Shown here: one piece after another, positions 47,123-56,529 of the stretch
How positions within the stretch are numbered: position 1 is the first letter of the stretch
Layout: the number at the start of each line of letters is the position of its first letter
Source: Immundisolibacter cernigliae
GTDB lineage: Bacteria > Pseudomonadota > Gammaproteobacteria > Immundisolibacterales > Immundisolibacteraceae
Direction of reading: 5' to 3'
Length of the DNA: 64,000 nt
Assembly (NCBI RefSeq): GCF_001697225.1
Contig: NZ_CP014671.1
Coordinates: 1,736,001-1,800,000 of the forward strand
Program-made: the position numbers and the translations under genes
Notes under the pieces: model-generated
Told to the model about the DNA's origin: nothing
Database searches by the model: none
What the model saw: only the letters and a program-made list of their open reading frames with translations

Positions 47123-47824
47123 TCAGGCGGCGGGTGTTTCGCCTGTCGCGAGGCGCTGCGCCTGGCGCTCGACGCCGGCGTAGAACAGCCGCTGCGCCTC
47201 CAGGATCAGCGGCAGGCCGCGGCGAATCTGCGCCTCTACCTCAGGCGTGAGCCACGGCTCCATGGGCCGCCACACCTTGATGCCGGCATGTTCCAGATCC
47301 GCCGACAGGTGGTAGCGGAAGAAGAACACCTGCTGCTCGGTCAGGCCCAGGTGCTCGATCCAGCGGTCGGGGTGAAAGTTGTGCCCCGGCAGCGCGGTCA
47401 GCACGAACTCGTCGATGGACGAGCCCAGCCAGCCGACCGTCCAGTGCCAGTCCCGCGCCAGGTGCTCGAGCAGGCCCAGCGCGGCGGCGGTTTCGGTTTC
47501 CGGCACGGTGGCGTTCATCTGCGCGTCGGTCAGGCCGACATTGCGGCCCATCTCCCACAGGATCTTGGTGTGCGCCGCCTTAATGGCGGGGTCGTAGACC
47601 AGTTCCTCGCCCATCTGCGAGATGGTGCGGCGCACGATGGCCTGGTCCGGGCAGCGGCTGACCCAGGCCGGGCGCATCACCGAGCTGAAAAAGCGGTTAC
47701 GCAGCACGTGCTGCAGGATGTAGGCCTGCCCGCGCGGCAGGGTCAGCGGCGCCAGCACCCAGGGCCAGGTTCTGGCGGCGTCGAGCGCCGTGCTGGCGAT
47801 GTCCGACAGACGCAGTGCCGTCAT
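47123..47824 (-). CDS. TenA/PqqC-like heme-oxygenase-fold protein
   Basis: A 233-residue mostly helical protein resembling the TenA/PqqC and iron-containing redox (HDO) group. Candidate metal or substrate residues are in SQMGEELVYDPAIKAAHTKILWEM, ETETAAALGLLEHLARDWHWTVGWLGSSIDEF and FFRYHLSADLEHAGIKVW. GAGGA upstream favours the start at 47824. The nearness of thiD suggests thiamine salvage (TenA hydrolyses aminopyrimidines), but E/H-rich helices also fit a di-iron oxidase. It converges with ridA. Confidence 0.6.
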   Translation of the reverse strand: MTALRLSDIASTALDAARTWPWVLAPLTLPRGQAYILQHVLRNRFFSSVMRPAWVSRCPDQAIVRRTISQMGEELVYDPAIKAAHTKILWEMGRNVGLTDAQMNATVPETETAAALGLLEHLARDWHWTVGWLGSSIDEFVLTALPGHNFHPDRWIEHLGLTEQQVFFFRYHLSADLEHAGIKVWRPMEPWLTPEVEAQIRRGLPLILEAQRLFYAGVERQAQRLATGETPAA

Positions 47825-47861
47825 GGATTTTTCCTCGGCGGGGTTGTGACTTGCGGGTCGG

Positions 47862-48587
47862 TCAAGGCACGCTGCGTTCGCCACCGCGATAGCTTTTCAG
47901 CAGCAGCGTACCCTGCGAGCGGCCGCGCTTGTGGCGGTCGACGCGCACCGGGAAGTAGTCCAGATCCGGCGCACACCACAGGGTGACGGTGTATTTGCCG
48001 CCGGTCTGCGTGCGCTGCACCTTGATGGTCTTGAAAGTCCCGGCGGGGGTGGAAATCTCCTCCTCGCCCTGGGTTTCGAGCCGGTACTCGCGAATCTCGC
48101 CATCCGATCCGTACAGCACCGGCAGCACCAGGCTGGTGCCGCCCTTGGCCAGCGTGCGGCGCAGCGCCTCGACGTAGGTCAGTTCGTCCAGGGTGCCGGG
48201 CAGCAGCGTTGCCGGCGGGCGGTCGCCCTGGCGCTCGCGGGTCTGTTTGGCTTTCCAGTCGAACAGGAATTCGTAATCGCGCTGCTTGCGCCCGCCGCTG
48301 CGGGTGTGTGCGTAGCGCTGCGGTTGCCAACCGTCGCTGTCGACGGCGCCCTCGCTTTCGTCGTGGAAGGTCTCCTGCGTGAACAGGGCCACCACGCCGC
48401 CGGGCGTCACATCCAGCGTGTACCGGTAGCGACCATCGGCGGCCTTGTAGGTCTGCACGGCCTCGCCGCCCTCGATGCTGCCCTGAGTCACCGTATAGGT
48501 TGCCTGCCATTGGGCCGGCGGGTCGGCACGGACCGCCGCCGCAGCAAGCAGGGCCAGCACCGTGACAAACAGACGCCCTTTATTCAT
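47862..48587 (-). CDS. DUF3108 family periplasmic protein
   Basis: A 241-residue protein with a signal peptide ([21 protein letters not shown]). The mature part has the DUF3108 pattern: ATYTVTQGSIEGGEAVQTY, DELTYVEALRRTLAKGG, and TFKTIKVQRTQTGGKYTVTLWCAPDLDYFPVRVD. Function unknown; the family often follows purN in gammaproteobacteria. GGGAGG supports the start, which overlaps the purN stop by eight bases. Confidence 0.85.
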   Translation of the reverse strand: MNKGRLFVTVLALLAAAAVRADPPAQWQATYTVTQGSIEGGEAVQTYKAADGRYRYTLDVTPGGVVALFTQETFHDESEGAVDSDGWQPQRYAHTRSGGRKQRDYEFLFDWKAKQTRERQGDRPPATLLPGTLDELTYVEALRRTLAKGGTSLVLPVLYGSDGEIREYRLETQGEEEISTPAGTFKTIKVQRTQTGGKYTVTLWCAPDLDYFPVRVDRHKRGRSQGTLLLKSYRGGERSVP

Positions 48588-49248
48588 CGAGTCCTCCCGT
48601 GGCGGCGAACTGGACCGGCGCCGCCAGCGGCAGGCCGTCGAGTCGCACCGTGTCCCCGCCCAGCGCCAGCCGCCCGGCGGCATACCACCCTATGACCAGC
48701 GGATAGAGCCGGTGTTCCGCCGGCAGCACGCGTGCCGCCAGCGTGTGCGGCGTGTCGCCGGCCTGCACCGGCACGCGGATCTGCGCGATCAGTGGCCCGC
48801 CGTCCACGGCGGCGGTGACGAAATGCACGCTCGCGCCGTGTTCGGTGGCGCCCGCCGCCAGCGCCCGCGCGTGTGTGTCCAGACCCGCAAAGGCGGGCAG
48901 CAGCGAGGGGTGGATGTTGATCAGCCGGCCGCGGTAGTGGTGCACGAAATCGGCCGTCAGTACGCGCATGAAGCCGGCCAGCACCAGCAGCTCGGCTTGC
49001 GCGGCGTCGAGCGCGGTGACCAGCGCCTGCTCGAAGGCGTGGCGATCCGGGTACTGACGATGGTCGACCGTTGCGGCGGACAGTCCGGCGGCCGCGGCCA
49101 GATCGAGCCCTGCGGCGCCCGGCCGATTGCTGAGCACCAGCACCACCTGCGCGGCGAGTCTGCCGGCGCCGATGGCGTCGAGAATGGCTTTCAGGTTACT
49201 GCCGCGGCCGGAGATCAGCACCGCCAGGCGCAGCGGGCGCGCCGTCAC
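48580..49248 (-). CDS. purN: Phosphoribosylglycinamide formyltransferase PurN
   Basis: A 222-residue enzyme of purine synthesis that formylates GAR with 10-formyl-THF. Motifs: [14 protein letters not shown], the catalytic Asn and His in [22 protein letters not shown], and [20 protein letters not shown] carrying the catalytic Asp. The GTG start overlaps the purM stop by four bases. Confidence 0.96.
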   Translation of the reverse strand: MTARPLRLAVLISGRGSNLKAILDAIGAGRLAAQVVLVLSNRPGAAGLDLAAAAGLSAATVDHRQYPDRHAFEQALVTALDAAQAELLVLAGFMRVLTADFVHHYRGRLINIHPSLLPAFAGLDTHARALAAGATEHGASVHFVTAAVDGGPLIAQIRVPVQAGDTPHTLAARVLPAEHRLYPLVIGWYAAGRLALGGDTVRLDGLPLAAPVQFAATGGLDE

Positions 49249-50297
49249 GGCTCCAGCACGACGCCCGGGCCATCGCCGCGCGGCACGATCTCGCCGACCC
49301 GGCAAGCGCTCTCGCCGGCTTCCTGCAGCCGGGCGATGGCCTCGTCGGCTCGCTCGGCCGGCAGTACCACGATCAGCCCCAGGCCGCAGTTGAAGGTGCG
49401 CCACATTTCCGGGGCGGCGATGCCGCCGTTGCGTTGCAGCCAGTCGAAGATCGCCGGCCGCTGCCAGGCGCGCGTGTCCAGCCGCGCCGCCAGGCCGTCC
49501 GGCAGGATGCGCGGGATGTTCTCGGGCAGGCCGCCGCCGGTGATGTGGGCGATGCCGACCACCGGCAGCGCCGCCAGCAGTTCGAGCACCGGCTTGACGT
49601 AAATGCGCGTCGGGGCGAGCAGGGTGGCGCCCAGCGTGCTGTCGCCAAACGGCGCAGCCAGGTCCGCGCCGACGGTCTCCACAACCTTGCGCGCCAGCGA
49701 ATAGCCGTTCGAGTGCAGGCCACTGGAGGCCAGGCCGATGACGGCATCGCCTGCCCGGATGGCCTGACCGTCCAGGATGCGCGCCTTCTCGACCACGCCG
49801 ACGCAAAAACCGGCCAGGTCGTAATCGCCGGCCGGGTACATGCCGGGCATCTCGGCCGTCTCGCCGCCGGCCAGCGCGGCGCCGGCCAGCTCGCAGCCGT
49901 GGGCGATGCCGGCGATGACGCTGGCGGCGGTATCCACGTCCAGCTTGCCGGTGGCGAAATAGTCAAGGAAAAACAGCGGCTCGGCGCCCTGCACCAGCAC
50001 GTCGTTGGCGCACATGGCGACCAGGTCGATGCCGACCGTGTCGTGCACGCCAAGATCGATGGCCAGGCGCAGCTTGGTGCCCACGCCGTCGGTACCGGCC
50101 ACCAGCACCGGCTCGCGAAAGCGCTTGGGCAGTTCCAGCAGCGCGCCGAAGCCGCCGATGCCGGCCAGCAGCTCCGGCCGGCGGGTGCGCGCGGCCAGCG
50201 GGCGGATGCGGTCGATGAGCGCATTGCCGGCGTCGATGTCGACACCGGCGTCGCGGTAACTGAGGCCGGAGGTGGGGCTGACGGGCGCGTCGCCCAT
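49245..50297 (-). CDS. purM: Phosphoribosylformylglycinamidine cyclo-ligase PurM
   Basis: A 350-residue enzyme that closes the imidazole ring to form AIR. Motifs: [72 protein letters not shown] and [14 protein letters not shown]. The ATG at 50297 gives MGDAPVS; a GTG at 50312 is possible. Divergent from the DUF2066 operon across an 80-base region. Confidence 0.96.
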   Translation of the reverse strand: MGDAPVSPTSGLSYRDAGVDIDAGNALIDRIRPLAARTRRPELLAGIGGFGALLELPKRFREPVLVAGTDGVGTKLRLAIDLGVHDTVGIDLVAMCANDVLVQGAEPLFFLDYFATGKLDVDTAASVIAGIAHGCELAGAALAGGETAEMPGMYPAGDYDLAGFCVGVVEKARILDGQAIRAGDAVIGLASSGLHSNGYSLARKVVETVGADLAAPFGDSTLGATLLAPTRIYVKPVLELLAALPVVGIAHITGGGLPENIPRILPDGLAARLDTRAWQRPAIFDWLQRNGGIAAPEMWRTFNCGLGLIVVLPAERADEAIARLQEAGESACRVGEIVPRGDGPGVVLEP

Positions 50298-50377
50298 GAC
50301 GTTGAGACTCACGGTGGGGCACGGATCGGGGCACAATGGTAGCCGCTCCCCCCGCTTACCGCCTAGCCGCGCCCACC

Positions 50378-51397
50378 ATGCGCCTGCCCCTGCCGCTCGT
50401 TTGCGTCGTCCTTGCGCTGGGTCTTTGCCGGCCCGCGGCGGCGCTCGATCTGTACCAGGCCAGCGCCCCGCTGGCAGACGCCGGTGATGCAGCCCGCACC
50501 AGCGCCGTGACAACTGCCTTCGGGCGCGTGCTGGGGCAGGTCGCCGGCCGTCCGGCGGCGGCAGCGCTGGCCCAGCAGCCGGCCGGACGCGCGGCCGCGC
50601 AGCTGGCGCTGCTGGGCTTCGGCAGCAAAACCGGCCCGGCTGGCGAGCCGCTGATCGAGGCCCGCTTCGAGCCGCGCGCGGTGCGCGAATTCCTGGCCGC
50701 CCAGCACGTCGCCATCTTGCCGGACCAGCGCCCGACCCTGCTGCTGTGGCTGCTGGCCGGCACCGATGCAGGACCGACCTGGGTCGGCGCCGACGAGCCG
50801 CTGGAGCTGGCATCCATGCTGGCGCAAGCCGCCGCCGACCGCGGCCTGCCGTTGCTGCTGCCGATGCTGGATCTGGGCGAGCGGGCCAATCTGCCGGCCA
50901 GCGTCGACCCCGCGGACCCGGCCAGCCTGGCCGCGCTGAGCACGGCCGCCGCCCGCTACCGGCCGGACGGCGTGCTCTATGGCCGGCTGGATGGCGGTGG
51001 CGAGCGCTGGCGGGCCGAGCTGCGCCTGGCGCTGCCCGGCAAGGACGATGCCGTGTGGTCCGCGACCGGCACGAGTCAGCAGGCGGCCGTGGATGCGGCG
51101 CTCGACCGGCTTGCCCTGCAGCTTGCGCCGGCCGCTGCGCCGCCCGATGGGCCGCTTGCGGCGGTGCAGATTGCCATCGACGGCGTCGATGGCATGGCCG
51201 CCTACGGACGCGTCTGGGAGCACCTGGGACAGGTGCCGGGCCTGCGCGGCCTGCGTCCGCTGGCGCTGGGCAACGGCCGGGCGATGTTCCGCTTCGAACT
51301 TGCCGGCGGCGAGGCCGCGCTGGCCGGCCGCGTGGAGCCGGGCGCACCGTTCGCGCGCGTGGCCGGCGAAGCCCCCACTTACCGGTATCAGCCATGA
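50378..51397 (+). CDS. DUF2066 domain periplasmic protein
   Basis: A 339-residue secreted protein with a signal peptide ([22 protein letters not shown]). The mature part matches DUF2066, with [33 protein letters not shown] near the start and [18 protein letters not shown]. It lies in the conserved order purM / DUF2066 / perM / hda. Role unknown. The perM start overlaps its stop. Confidence 0.88.
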   Translation: MRLPLPLVCVVLALGLCRPAAALDLYQASAPLADAGDAARTSAVTTAFGRVLGQVAGRPAAAALAQQPAGRAAAQLALLGFGSKTGPAGEPLIEARFEPRAVREFLAAQHVAILPDQRPTLLLWLLAGTDAGPTWVGADEPLELASMLAQAAADRGLPLLLPMLDLGERANLPASVDPADPASLAALSTAAARYRPDGVLYGRLDGGGERWRAELRLALPGKDDAVWSATGTSQQAAVDAALDRLALQLAPAAAPPDGPLAAVQIAIDGVDGMAAYGRVWEHLGQVPGLRGLRPLALGNGRAMFRFELAGGEAALAGRVEPGAPFARVAGEAPTYRYQP

Positions 51398-52461
51398 CCC
51401 CACTGCTGCAACGCCGCCTGCTGATCGGCGCCGTCGCCACTGGCGCGCTGGTTTTGGTGTATCTGTTGGGACCGGTGCTGGCGCCGTTTTTCGGTGCCGC
51501 CCTGCTGGCCTACATCGCCGACCCGCTGGTGGAACGCCTGCAGCGCCTGCTGCCCCGCAGCTGGGCCACCGCGCTGGTATTTGCCGTCCTGAGCCTGGCG
51601 GGACTGCTGGCGCTGCTGTTCGCCATTCCGGCCCTGCAACGCCAGCTGGTCAGCCTGCTGGAGCAACTGCCGCGTTTTCTGGACTGGCTGGAGCAGACCC
51701 TGATGCCGTGGTTGCAGGCACACCTGGACCTGCCGCCCGACATGCTGTCGATGGCCTCCGCCCGTGCCTGGTTGCAGGACCACTGGGCGCAGGCCGGCAC
51801 CTACGCCGCGCAGGGGCTGGGGCAACTGCTCACTTCGGGGCTGGGACTGATCGGCATTCTGGTCAACGTGGTGGTGGTGCCCGTGGTGACCTTCTACCTG
51901 TTGCGTGACTGGCCGCAGCTGCTGGCACGCGTCGATGCCCTGTTGCCGCACCGCTGGCGGCCGGCGGTGCGCGAATTCGCCACCGATGCCGACCGCGTGC
52001 TCAGCGGCTTCCTGCACGGCCAACTGCTGGTGATGCTGGCGCAGGGGACGTTCTATGCGGTCGCGCTGTCGGTAGTCGGCCTGAATCAGGCGCTGCTGAT
52101 CGGCTTTGCGGCCGGTCTGGTCACCTTCGTGCCCTACCTGGGCGGCGTGATCGGCCTCACCCTGGCGCTGATCGCCGGCCTGGTGCAGTTCCAGGATCTG
52201 CCGCATCTGCTGGCGATCGGCGGCGTTTTTGCTGCCGGCCAGCTGCTCGAAAGCCTGCTGCTGACGCCGCTGCTGGTCGGCGACCGCCTCGGCCTGCACC
52301 CGGTGGCGGTGATTTTCGCCGTCATGGCCGGCGGCCAGTTGTTTGGGTTCTTCGGCGTGCTGCTGGCGCTGCCGGTCAGCGCCGTGCTGGTGGTGCTGCT
52401 GCGCCGGGCGCTGACCCGCTACCAGGACAGCGCCTGGTACGCGCAGGAACCGCCGTGCTGA
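51394..52461 (+). CDS. perM: AI-2E family transporter (PerM-like)
   Basis: A 355-residue membrane protein with about eight spans and a cytoplasmic or periplasmic domain between spans 3 and 4. It has [39 protein letters not shown] and the late [22 protein letters not shown] motif of the family. It may export small molecules or act as a cation antiporter; the autoinducer role is not general. The ATGA overlap with DUF2066 and a 7-base overlap with hda show tight coupling. Confidence 0.9.
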   Translation: MTPLLQRRLLIGAVATGALVLVYLLGPVLAPFFGAALLAYIADPLVERLQRLLPRSWATALVFAVLSLAGLLALLFAIPALQRQLVSLLEQLPRFLDWLEQTLMPWLQAHLDLPPDMLSMASARAWLQDHWAQAGTYAAQGLGQLLTSGLGLIGILVNVVVVPVVTFYLLRDWPQLLARVDALLPHRWRPAVREFATDADRVLSGFLHGQLLVMLAQGTFYAVALSVVGLNQALLIGFAAGLVTFVPYLGGVIGLTLALIAGLVQFQDLPHLLAIGGVFAAGQLLESLLLTPLLVGDRLGLHPVAVIFAVMAGGQLFGFFGVLLALPVSAVLVVLLRRALTRYQDSAWYAQEPPC

Positions 52462-53207
52462 GTGCCCAGCAGCCGCTGGCGCTGAGCCTGCGTGCCGACC
52501 AGACCTTTGGCAGCTTCATCAGCCCGCCGGGCACCGCCGCCACGCGCGCGCTCCAACTGGCGCAGTCGCTGGCCAGCGGGCACGAACGCACGCCGCTGTA
52601 TCTGTGGGGCCCGGCCGGCTGCGGCAAGACGCATCTGCTGACGGCAGCGCTGGCAGCCGCCGCGACGCATGGCCTGCGCTCGGCCTACCTGCCGTTGCGC
52701 GAGCTCGGCGCCGCCGGCGTCGTCGCGGCGGTAAGCGCCTTCGAGCAGTTCGCGCTGGTGTGCGTGGATGATCTTGACGCCATCGCGGGTGACGAGCCGG
52801 CCGAGCTGGCGCTGTTTCATCTGTACGACCGGCTGCGCGCCAACGGCGGGCGCATCATCGTCACCGGCAACGCCACGCCCACGGGCCTTGGCCTGTGCCG
52901 GCCGGAACTGAAAAGCCGCCTCGGCTGGGGCGTGAGCTGCCGGCTGGAAACCCTGCCTGATCCGGACAAGCGCGCATTGCTGCTGCGCCGCGCCGCCGAC
53001 CAGGGCCTGAGCCTGGGCGAGCCGGTGGCCGACTACCTGCTGCGCCACCACAGCCGCGACCTGCACGACCTGCTGACCACGCTGGATCGGCTGGATCGGG
53101 CCACCCTGGCGGCGCAGCGACATCCGACGCTGCCGTTCGTGCGCCAGCTGCTGGAATCGGTCGATGCCGAACAGGCAAGCGCCGCCACCCCCGCCGATTC
53201 GGCGTGA
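52455..53207 (+). CDS. hda: DnaA regulatory inactivator Hda
   Basis: A 250-residue DnaA-like AAA+ protein that, with the sliding clamp, stimulates ATP hydrolysis on DnaA. Motifs: LSLRADQTFGSFISPPG near the N-terminus (clamp-binding region expected at the extreme start, here [12 protein letters not shown]), Walker A GPAGCGKTHLL, Walker B LVCVDDLDA, and sensor II/arginine-finger regions (GWGVSCRLETL, LLTTLDRLDRATLAAQR). GTG start, overlapping perM by seven bases. Confidence 0.92.
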   Translation: MLSAQQPLALSLRADQTFGSFISPPGTAATRALQLAQSLASGHERTPLYLWGPAGCGKTHLLTAALAAAATHGLRSAYLPLRELGAAGVVAAVSAFEQFALVCVDDLDAIAGDEPAELALFHLYDRLRANGGRIIVTGNATPTGLGLCRPELKSRLGWGVSCRLETLPDPDKRALLLRRAADQGLSLGEPVADYLLRHHSRDLHDLLTTLDRLDRATLAAQRHPTLPFVRQLLESVDAEQASAATPADSA

Positions 53208-54253
53208 GCCGAGCCACCCTGCCCGAGTTCGCCACCCGCCTGCTGGCCTGGCATGCCCGCGCCGGGCGTCACGACCTGCCCTGGCAGCGCCCGCGCACGC
53301 CGTACCGGGTGTGGCTGTCCGAGATCATGCTGCAGCAGACACAGGTGGCGACCGTGATCCCCTACTTCGAACGCTTCACGGCGCGCTTCGCGACCCTGCC
53401 TGACCTGGCCGCGGCGCCGCTGGACGAGGTGCTTCACCTGTGGACCGGCCTTGGCTACTACGCCCGGGCCAGAAACCTGCACCGGGCCGCGCAGCAGGTA
53501 TGCGAACAGCACAGCGGACAGCTGCCGAGCGAGCTGGAAGCCTTGTCGGCGCTGCCCGGCATCGGCCGCTCCACCGCCGCCGCCATCCTGGCGCAGGCCC
53601 ACGGCCAGCGGCAGCCGATCCTGGACGGCAACGTCAAGCGCGTGCTGTGCCGCCACCGGGCGGTGCCCGGCTGGCCCGGCGAGACAGCGGTCCAGAAACA
53701 GTTATGGCGGATCGCCGATGCGCTGACGCCGGCCGGCCAGGCCGCCGACTACACGCAGGCCATCATGGATCTGGGCGCGCTGGTGTGTACCCGCGCCCGG
53801 CCGCGCTGTGCGGACTGCCCGGTCAGCGCCGATTGCCTGGCGCGGGCCGCCGGCTCGGTGGCCGACTATCCACAGCCGCGGCCGCGCCGCGCCCTGCCGC
53901 AGCGCCGCACCTGCCTGCTGCTGCTGCGCCGGGCCGACGGCAGCGTGCTGCTGGAACGCCGTCCGCCGGCCGGCATCTGGGGCGGCCTGTGGTCGCTGCC
54001 GCAGTACGAGGGCGATCTGGACTCGCTTTCGGAATGGTGCCGGCAGCGCTACGGCCTGCTGCCCGGCGCGCTGCAGGCCGGTGACGGTTTCGTCCACACC
54101 TTCAGCCATTTCCGGCTGCACATCACGCCGCTCGAATGCCCGGTCAGTCCTGCCGACGCCGTTTTGGACGCCCCGGACCGGCTTTGGTATAACCCGATCA
54201 ACCCCCCGCGTCTTGGCCTGGCGGCGCCCGTCCGCCGTCTGTTGTTCGCCTGA
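53204..54253 (+). CDS. mutY: Adenine DNA glycosylase MutY
   Basis: A 349-residue base-excision enzyme that removes A opposite 8-oxoG. The catalytic Glu is in SEIMLQQTQV; the helix-hairpin-helix is LPGIGRSTAAAIL, with the Asp in LDGNVKRVL. The [4Fe-4S] cluster is C-x6-C-x2-C-x5-C (CTRARPRCADCPVSADC). The C-terminal NUDIX-like domain reads 8-oxoG. The GTG start overlaps hda by four bases. Confidence 0.97.
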   Translation: MSRATLPEFATRLLAWHARAGRHDLPWQRPRTPYRVWLSEIMLQQTQVATVIPYFERFTARFATLPDLAAAPLDEVLHLWTGLGYYARARNLHRAAQQVCEQHSGQLPSELEALSALPGIGRSTAAAILAQAHGQRQPILDGNVKRVLCRHRAVPGWPGETAVQKQLWRIADALTPAGQAADYTQAIMDLGALVCTRARPRCADCPVSADCLARAAGSVADYPQPRPRRALPQRRTCLLLLRRADGSVLLERRPPAGIWGGLWSLPQYEGDLDSLSEWCRQRYGLLPGALQAGDGFVHTFSHFRLHITPLECPVSPADAVLDAPDRLWYNPINPPRLGLAAPVRRLLFA

Positions 54254-54274
54254 CGCCCATCTGTGGAGCTTCCC

Positions 54275-54544
54275 ATGCGTACCGTTCACTGCGTGATCCT
54301 TGGCCGCGAAGCGGAGGGTCTGGACCGCCCGCCCTATCCCGGCCCACTCGGCCAGCGCATCTTCGAGCAGGTGTCGCGCGAGGCCTGGCAGACCTGGCTG
54401 GCCCACCAGACCATGCTGATCAACGAGAACCGCCTGTCCCTGATCGACCCCGAGGCGCGCAAGTTCCTGCAGCAGGAAATGGAAAAGTTCCTGTTCGGCG
54501 ACGGCGCCACCAAGCCCGAAGGCTACGTGCCGCCCGCCGAGTGA
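54275..54544 (+). CDS. yggX: YggX family Fe(II) trafficking / oxidative damage protection protein
   Basis: An 89-residue protein: [20 protein letters not shown] with the conserved Cys in [31 protein letters not shown] and [15 protein letters not shown]. It protects Fe-S enzymes from oxidative damage. It sits directly after mutY, the conserved arrangement. A GTG at 54263 is an alternative start. thiO begins one base after its stop. Confidence 0.95.
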   Translation: MRTVHCVILGREAEGLDRPPYPGPLGQRIFEQVSREAWQTWLAHQTMLINENRLSLIDPEARKFLQQEMEKFLFGDGATKPEGYVPPAE

Positions 54545-54545
54545 C

Positions 54546-55637
54546 GTGGGCCATGTAACCGTCGTCGGGGGCGGCGTCATCGGCCTGATGGCGGCGCGCG
54601 AGCTGCGCGCGGCGGGCCTTGACGTGACCGTGCTCGACCGGGGCGAGATCGGCCGCGAGGCGTCCTGGGCCGGCAGCGGCATCCTGTCGCCGCTGCACCC
54701 GTGGCGCCAGCCGGATGCCGTGCAGCCGCTGAGCCTATGGAGCCAACGGGCCTATCCGGACCTGGCCGCTGCGCTGGCGGCCGAATCCGGCATCGATCCC
54801 GAACTGCTGCCAAGCGGACTGCTGCTGCCGGACTGCACCGATGCAGGCGCGGCCCAGGCGTGGGCCAAGCGCTGGCAGGTGCCGCTCGAATCCCTCGACG
54901 CCACCGCGCTGCGTCGAGCCGAACCCGCGCTCGCACCCCATTGCGCCGGCCTGCTGCTGCCGCAAGTGGCACAGGTTCGCAATCCGCGCCTGATGCGCGC
55001 CCTGCGCATCGCCCTGCAGCGGGCCGGCGTGGCGTTCGAGGAACACTGCGAGGTGCTCGGCTTCGCGCCGCGCGAGGACCGCATCGCGGCGCTCGACACC
55101 CGCGACGGCCGCCGGCCGGTCGATGTGCTGCTGGTCACCACTGGCGCCTGGACTGGCGATCTGCTGCGCACCTGTGGCCTGGCGCTGCCGATCGCGCCGG
55201 TGCGTGGGCAAATCCTCGCCCTGCAGACCGAGCCAGGTCTGATCCGCCATGTGGTCCTGGCGGAGGATCATTACCTGGTGCCGCGCCGCGATGGCCTGCT
55301 GCTGGCCGGCAGCACGGTCGAGCACGTCGGCTTCGACAAAACCCTTGCGCCGAGCTCCGCCGCCGCCCTGCGCGCCGCTGCCGCCCGGCTGGTACCGGCG
55401 CTGGCCGACGCGCCGCAGGTAGCGCACTGGGCGGGCCTTCGCCCCGGCAGCCCGGACGGCACGCCCTACATCGGCCGCCACCCGCAGTTCGAAAACGTGT
55501 ACGTCAGCGCCGGTCACTACCGCAGTGGTCTGACCCTGGCGCCGGCTTCGGCGGCACTGGTGAGTGCGCTGATCACCGGGCAACGGCCGCCGCTGGATGG
55601 CGCGGCGTATCAGTTGGAGCGGGCAGATGCGGGTTGA
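54546..55637 (+). CDS. thiO: Glycine oxidase ThiO-like FAD-dependent oxidoreductase
   Basis: A 363-residue member of the DAO family. The FAD Rossmann motif is VTVVGGGVIGLMAARELRAAG; the GSGILSPLHPW segment and the C-terminal YIGRHPQFENVYVSAGHYRSGLTLAPASA are typical of ThiO. It converts glycine to an imine for the thiazole of thiamine. GTG start, one base after yggX. The partner thiS/thiG genes are not in the window, though thiD is 8 kb away. Confidence 0.88.
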   Translation: MGHVTVVGGGVIGLMAARELRAAGLDVTVLDRGEIGREASWAGSGILSPLHPWRQPDAVQPLSLWSQRAYPDLAAALAAESGIDPELLPSGLLLPDCTDAGAAQAWAKRWQVPLESLDATALRRAEPALAPHCAGLLLPQVAQVRNPRLMRALRIALQRAGVAFEEHCEVLGFAPREDRIAALDTRDGRRPVDVLLVTTGAWTGDLLRTCGLALPIAPVRGQILALQTEPGLIRHVVLAEDHYLVPRRDGLLLAGSTVEHVGFDKTLAPSSAAALRAAAARLVPALADAPQVAHWAGLRPGSPDGTPYIGRHPQFENVYVSAGHYRSGLTLAPASAALVSALITGQRPPLDGAAYQLERADAG

Positions 55638-55719
55638 TTTTCGACGCCGTGTGGCTCAAGTTGGGTAGAGCGCGGTAACCGCAGCGCATTGCAGCGTCAC
55701 TCGGCGGTGCACATGGTTC

Positions 55720-55782
55720 GGCGACCTGCCGGCGCACAAGGCCGCACGGCTCGATCCGGTGCTGGCACTGGCGGCGCGGTGA
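55720..55782 (+). pseudogene. Possible remnant of a MacB/FtsX-type permease C-terminus
   Basis: 21 codons read GDLPAHKAARLDPVLALAAR and then a stop. The PAxKAARLDPVxAL pattern is the usual end of MacB-like ABC permeases. No upstream frame of such a gene remains. The match is short, so this is only a hint. The rest of 55638-55891 shows nothing else. Confidence 0.25.
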
Positions 55783-55891
55783 GTGGCGCACCTCATCCGG
55801 CGACTTCGGTTCGGGTGCGGTGATAGAGGTGGAGTCGGCTCGCGTGTTCAGGCGTATAAAGTGCCAAACAGCAATCGAGGTATTCCCACCC

Positions 55892-56113
55892 ATGGTCGAT
55901 GCAGCCCTTCTTTCCCGCGTAAAGACCATGAGCCCGGCCGATCGGCTTGAACTCATCGGGGCCGTCTGGGAAACACTAACCCCCGCGGACGCGCCAGTCA
56001 CAGACGAGGAGAAAGCTCTACTCGATACTCGTCTGTCCGACCTGGAAAACAAGCCGGAAGACCAAAGCCCTTGGTCGGAAGTTCAAGCGCGGCTTCGGCA
56101 ACAATTGCCTTGA
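55892..56113 (+). CDS. Addiction module antitoxin (RelB/ParD-like, TIGR02574 type)
   Basis: A 73-residue antitoxin of the putative addiction module component family: LLSRVKTMSPADRLELIGAVWETL, then PVTDEEKALLDTRLSDLENKPEDQSPWSEVQARL. The DxR(L)xxxxxxPxxxxxW(x)E(V) pattern is diagnostic. The ATG at 55892 gives MVDAALL. Its stop overlaps the toxin start by four bases (TTGA). The toxin gene is broken, so this antitoxin may now be an orphan. Confidence 0.85.
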   Translation: MVDAALLSRVKTMSPADRLELIGAVWETLTPADAPVTDEEKALLDTRLSDLENKPEDQSPWSEVQARLRQQLP

Positions 56114-56421
56114 GTTACAGCGTTTATGTCCGCAAGACCGCCGAGCGCGAGCTTGTTGAGGCGCAGATGTGATACGAGGCGCAGCAAAAGGGCCTGGCGG
56201 CGCAGTTTCATATCGCGTTCATTGCCACTCTTGGCACGCTTGCAGAAACACCGCTCATCTATCCCGAGCTGTATCGCGAAGTACGCAGGGCGGTATTGCG
56301 CCGATTTCCCTACTTGGTCTGGTATCGCGTCCAGGATATGGACATCACCGTTCTCGCCTGTACCCACTGCAAGATCGACCCGAGCAAACTGCCGGTACGT
56401 TTGCGTAGAAGCAAGTCGTAG
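56110..56421 (+). pseudogene. ParE/RelE-type toxin gene with an in-frame stop
   Basis: A 104-codon frame from TTG, overlapping the antitoxin stop. It encodes a ParE-like toxin: YVRKTAERELVEAQM, stop, YEAQQKGLAAQFHIAFIATL, then LYREVRRAVLRRFPYLVWYRVQDMDITVLACTH. Codon 21 is TGA at 56170-56172, where the family usually has Trp (W-YEAQ); a single TGG to TGA change explains it. There is no frameshift, and the rest is well preserved, so the inactivation looks recent. A sequencing error is the main alternative. Confidence 0.85.
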
Positions 56422-56529
56422 AAGCACAGACGAATACGGCGCAATGCGCTCTGCTTATTGTGTGACCAGGAATTTTTGAACGTGGCCTCGTATACAACGT
56501 TGTTCGCTTGGCGCCCTGGTCGCGCCGGC

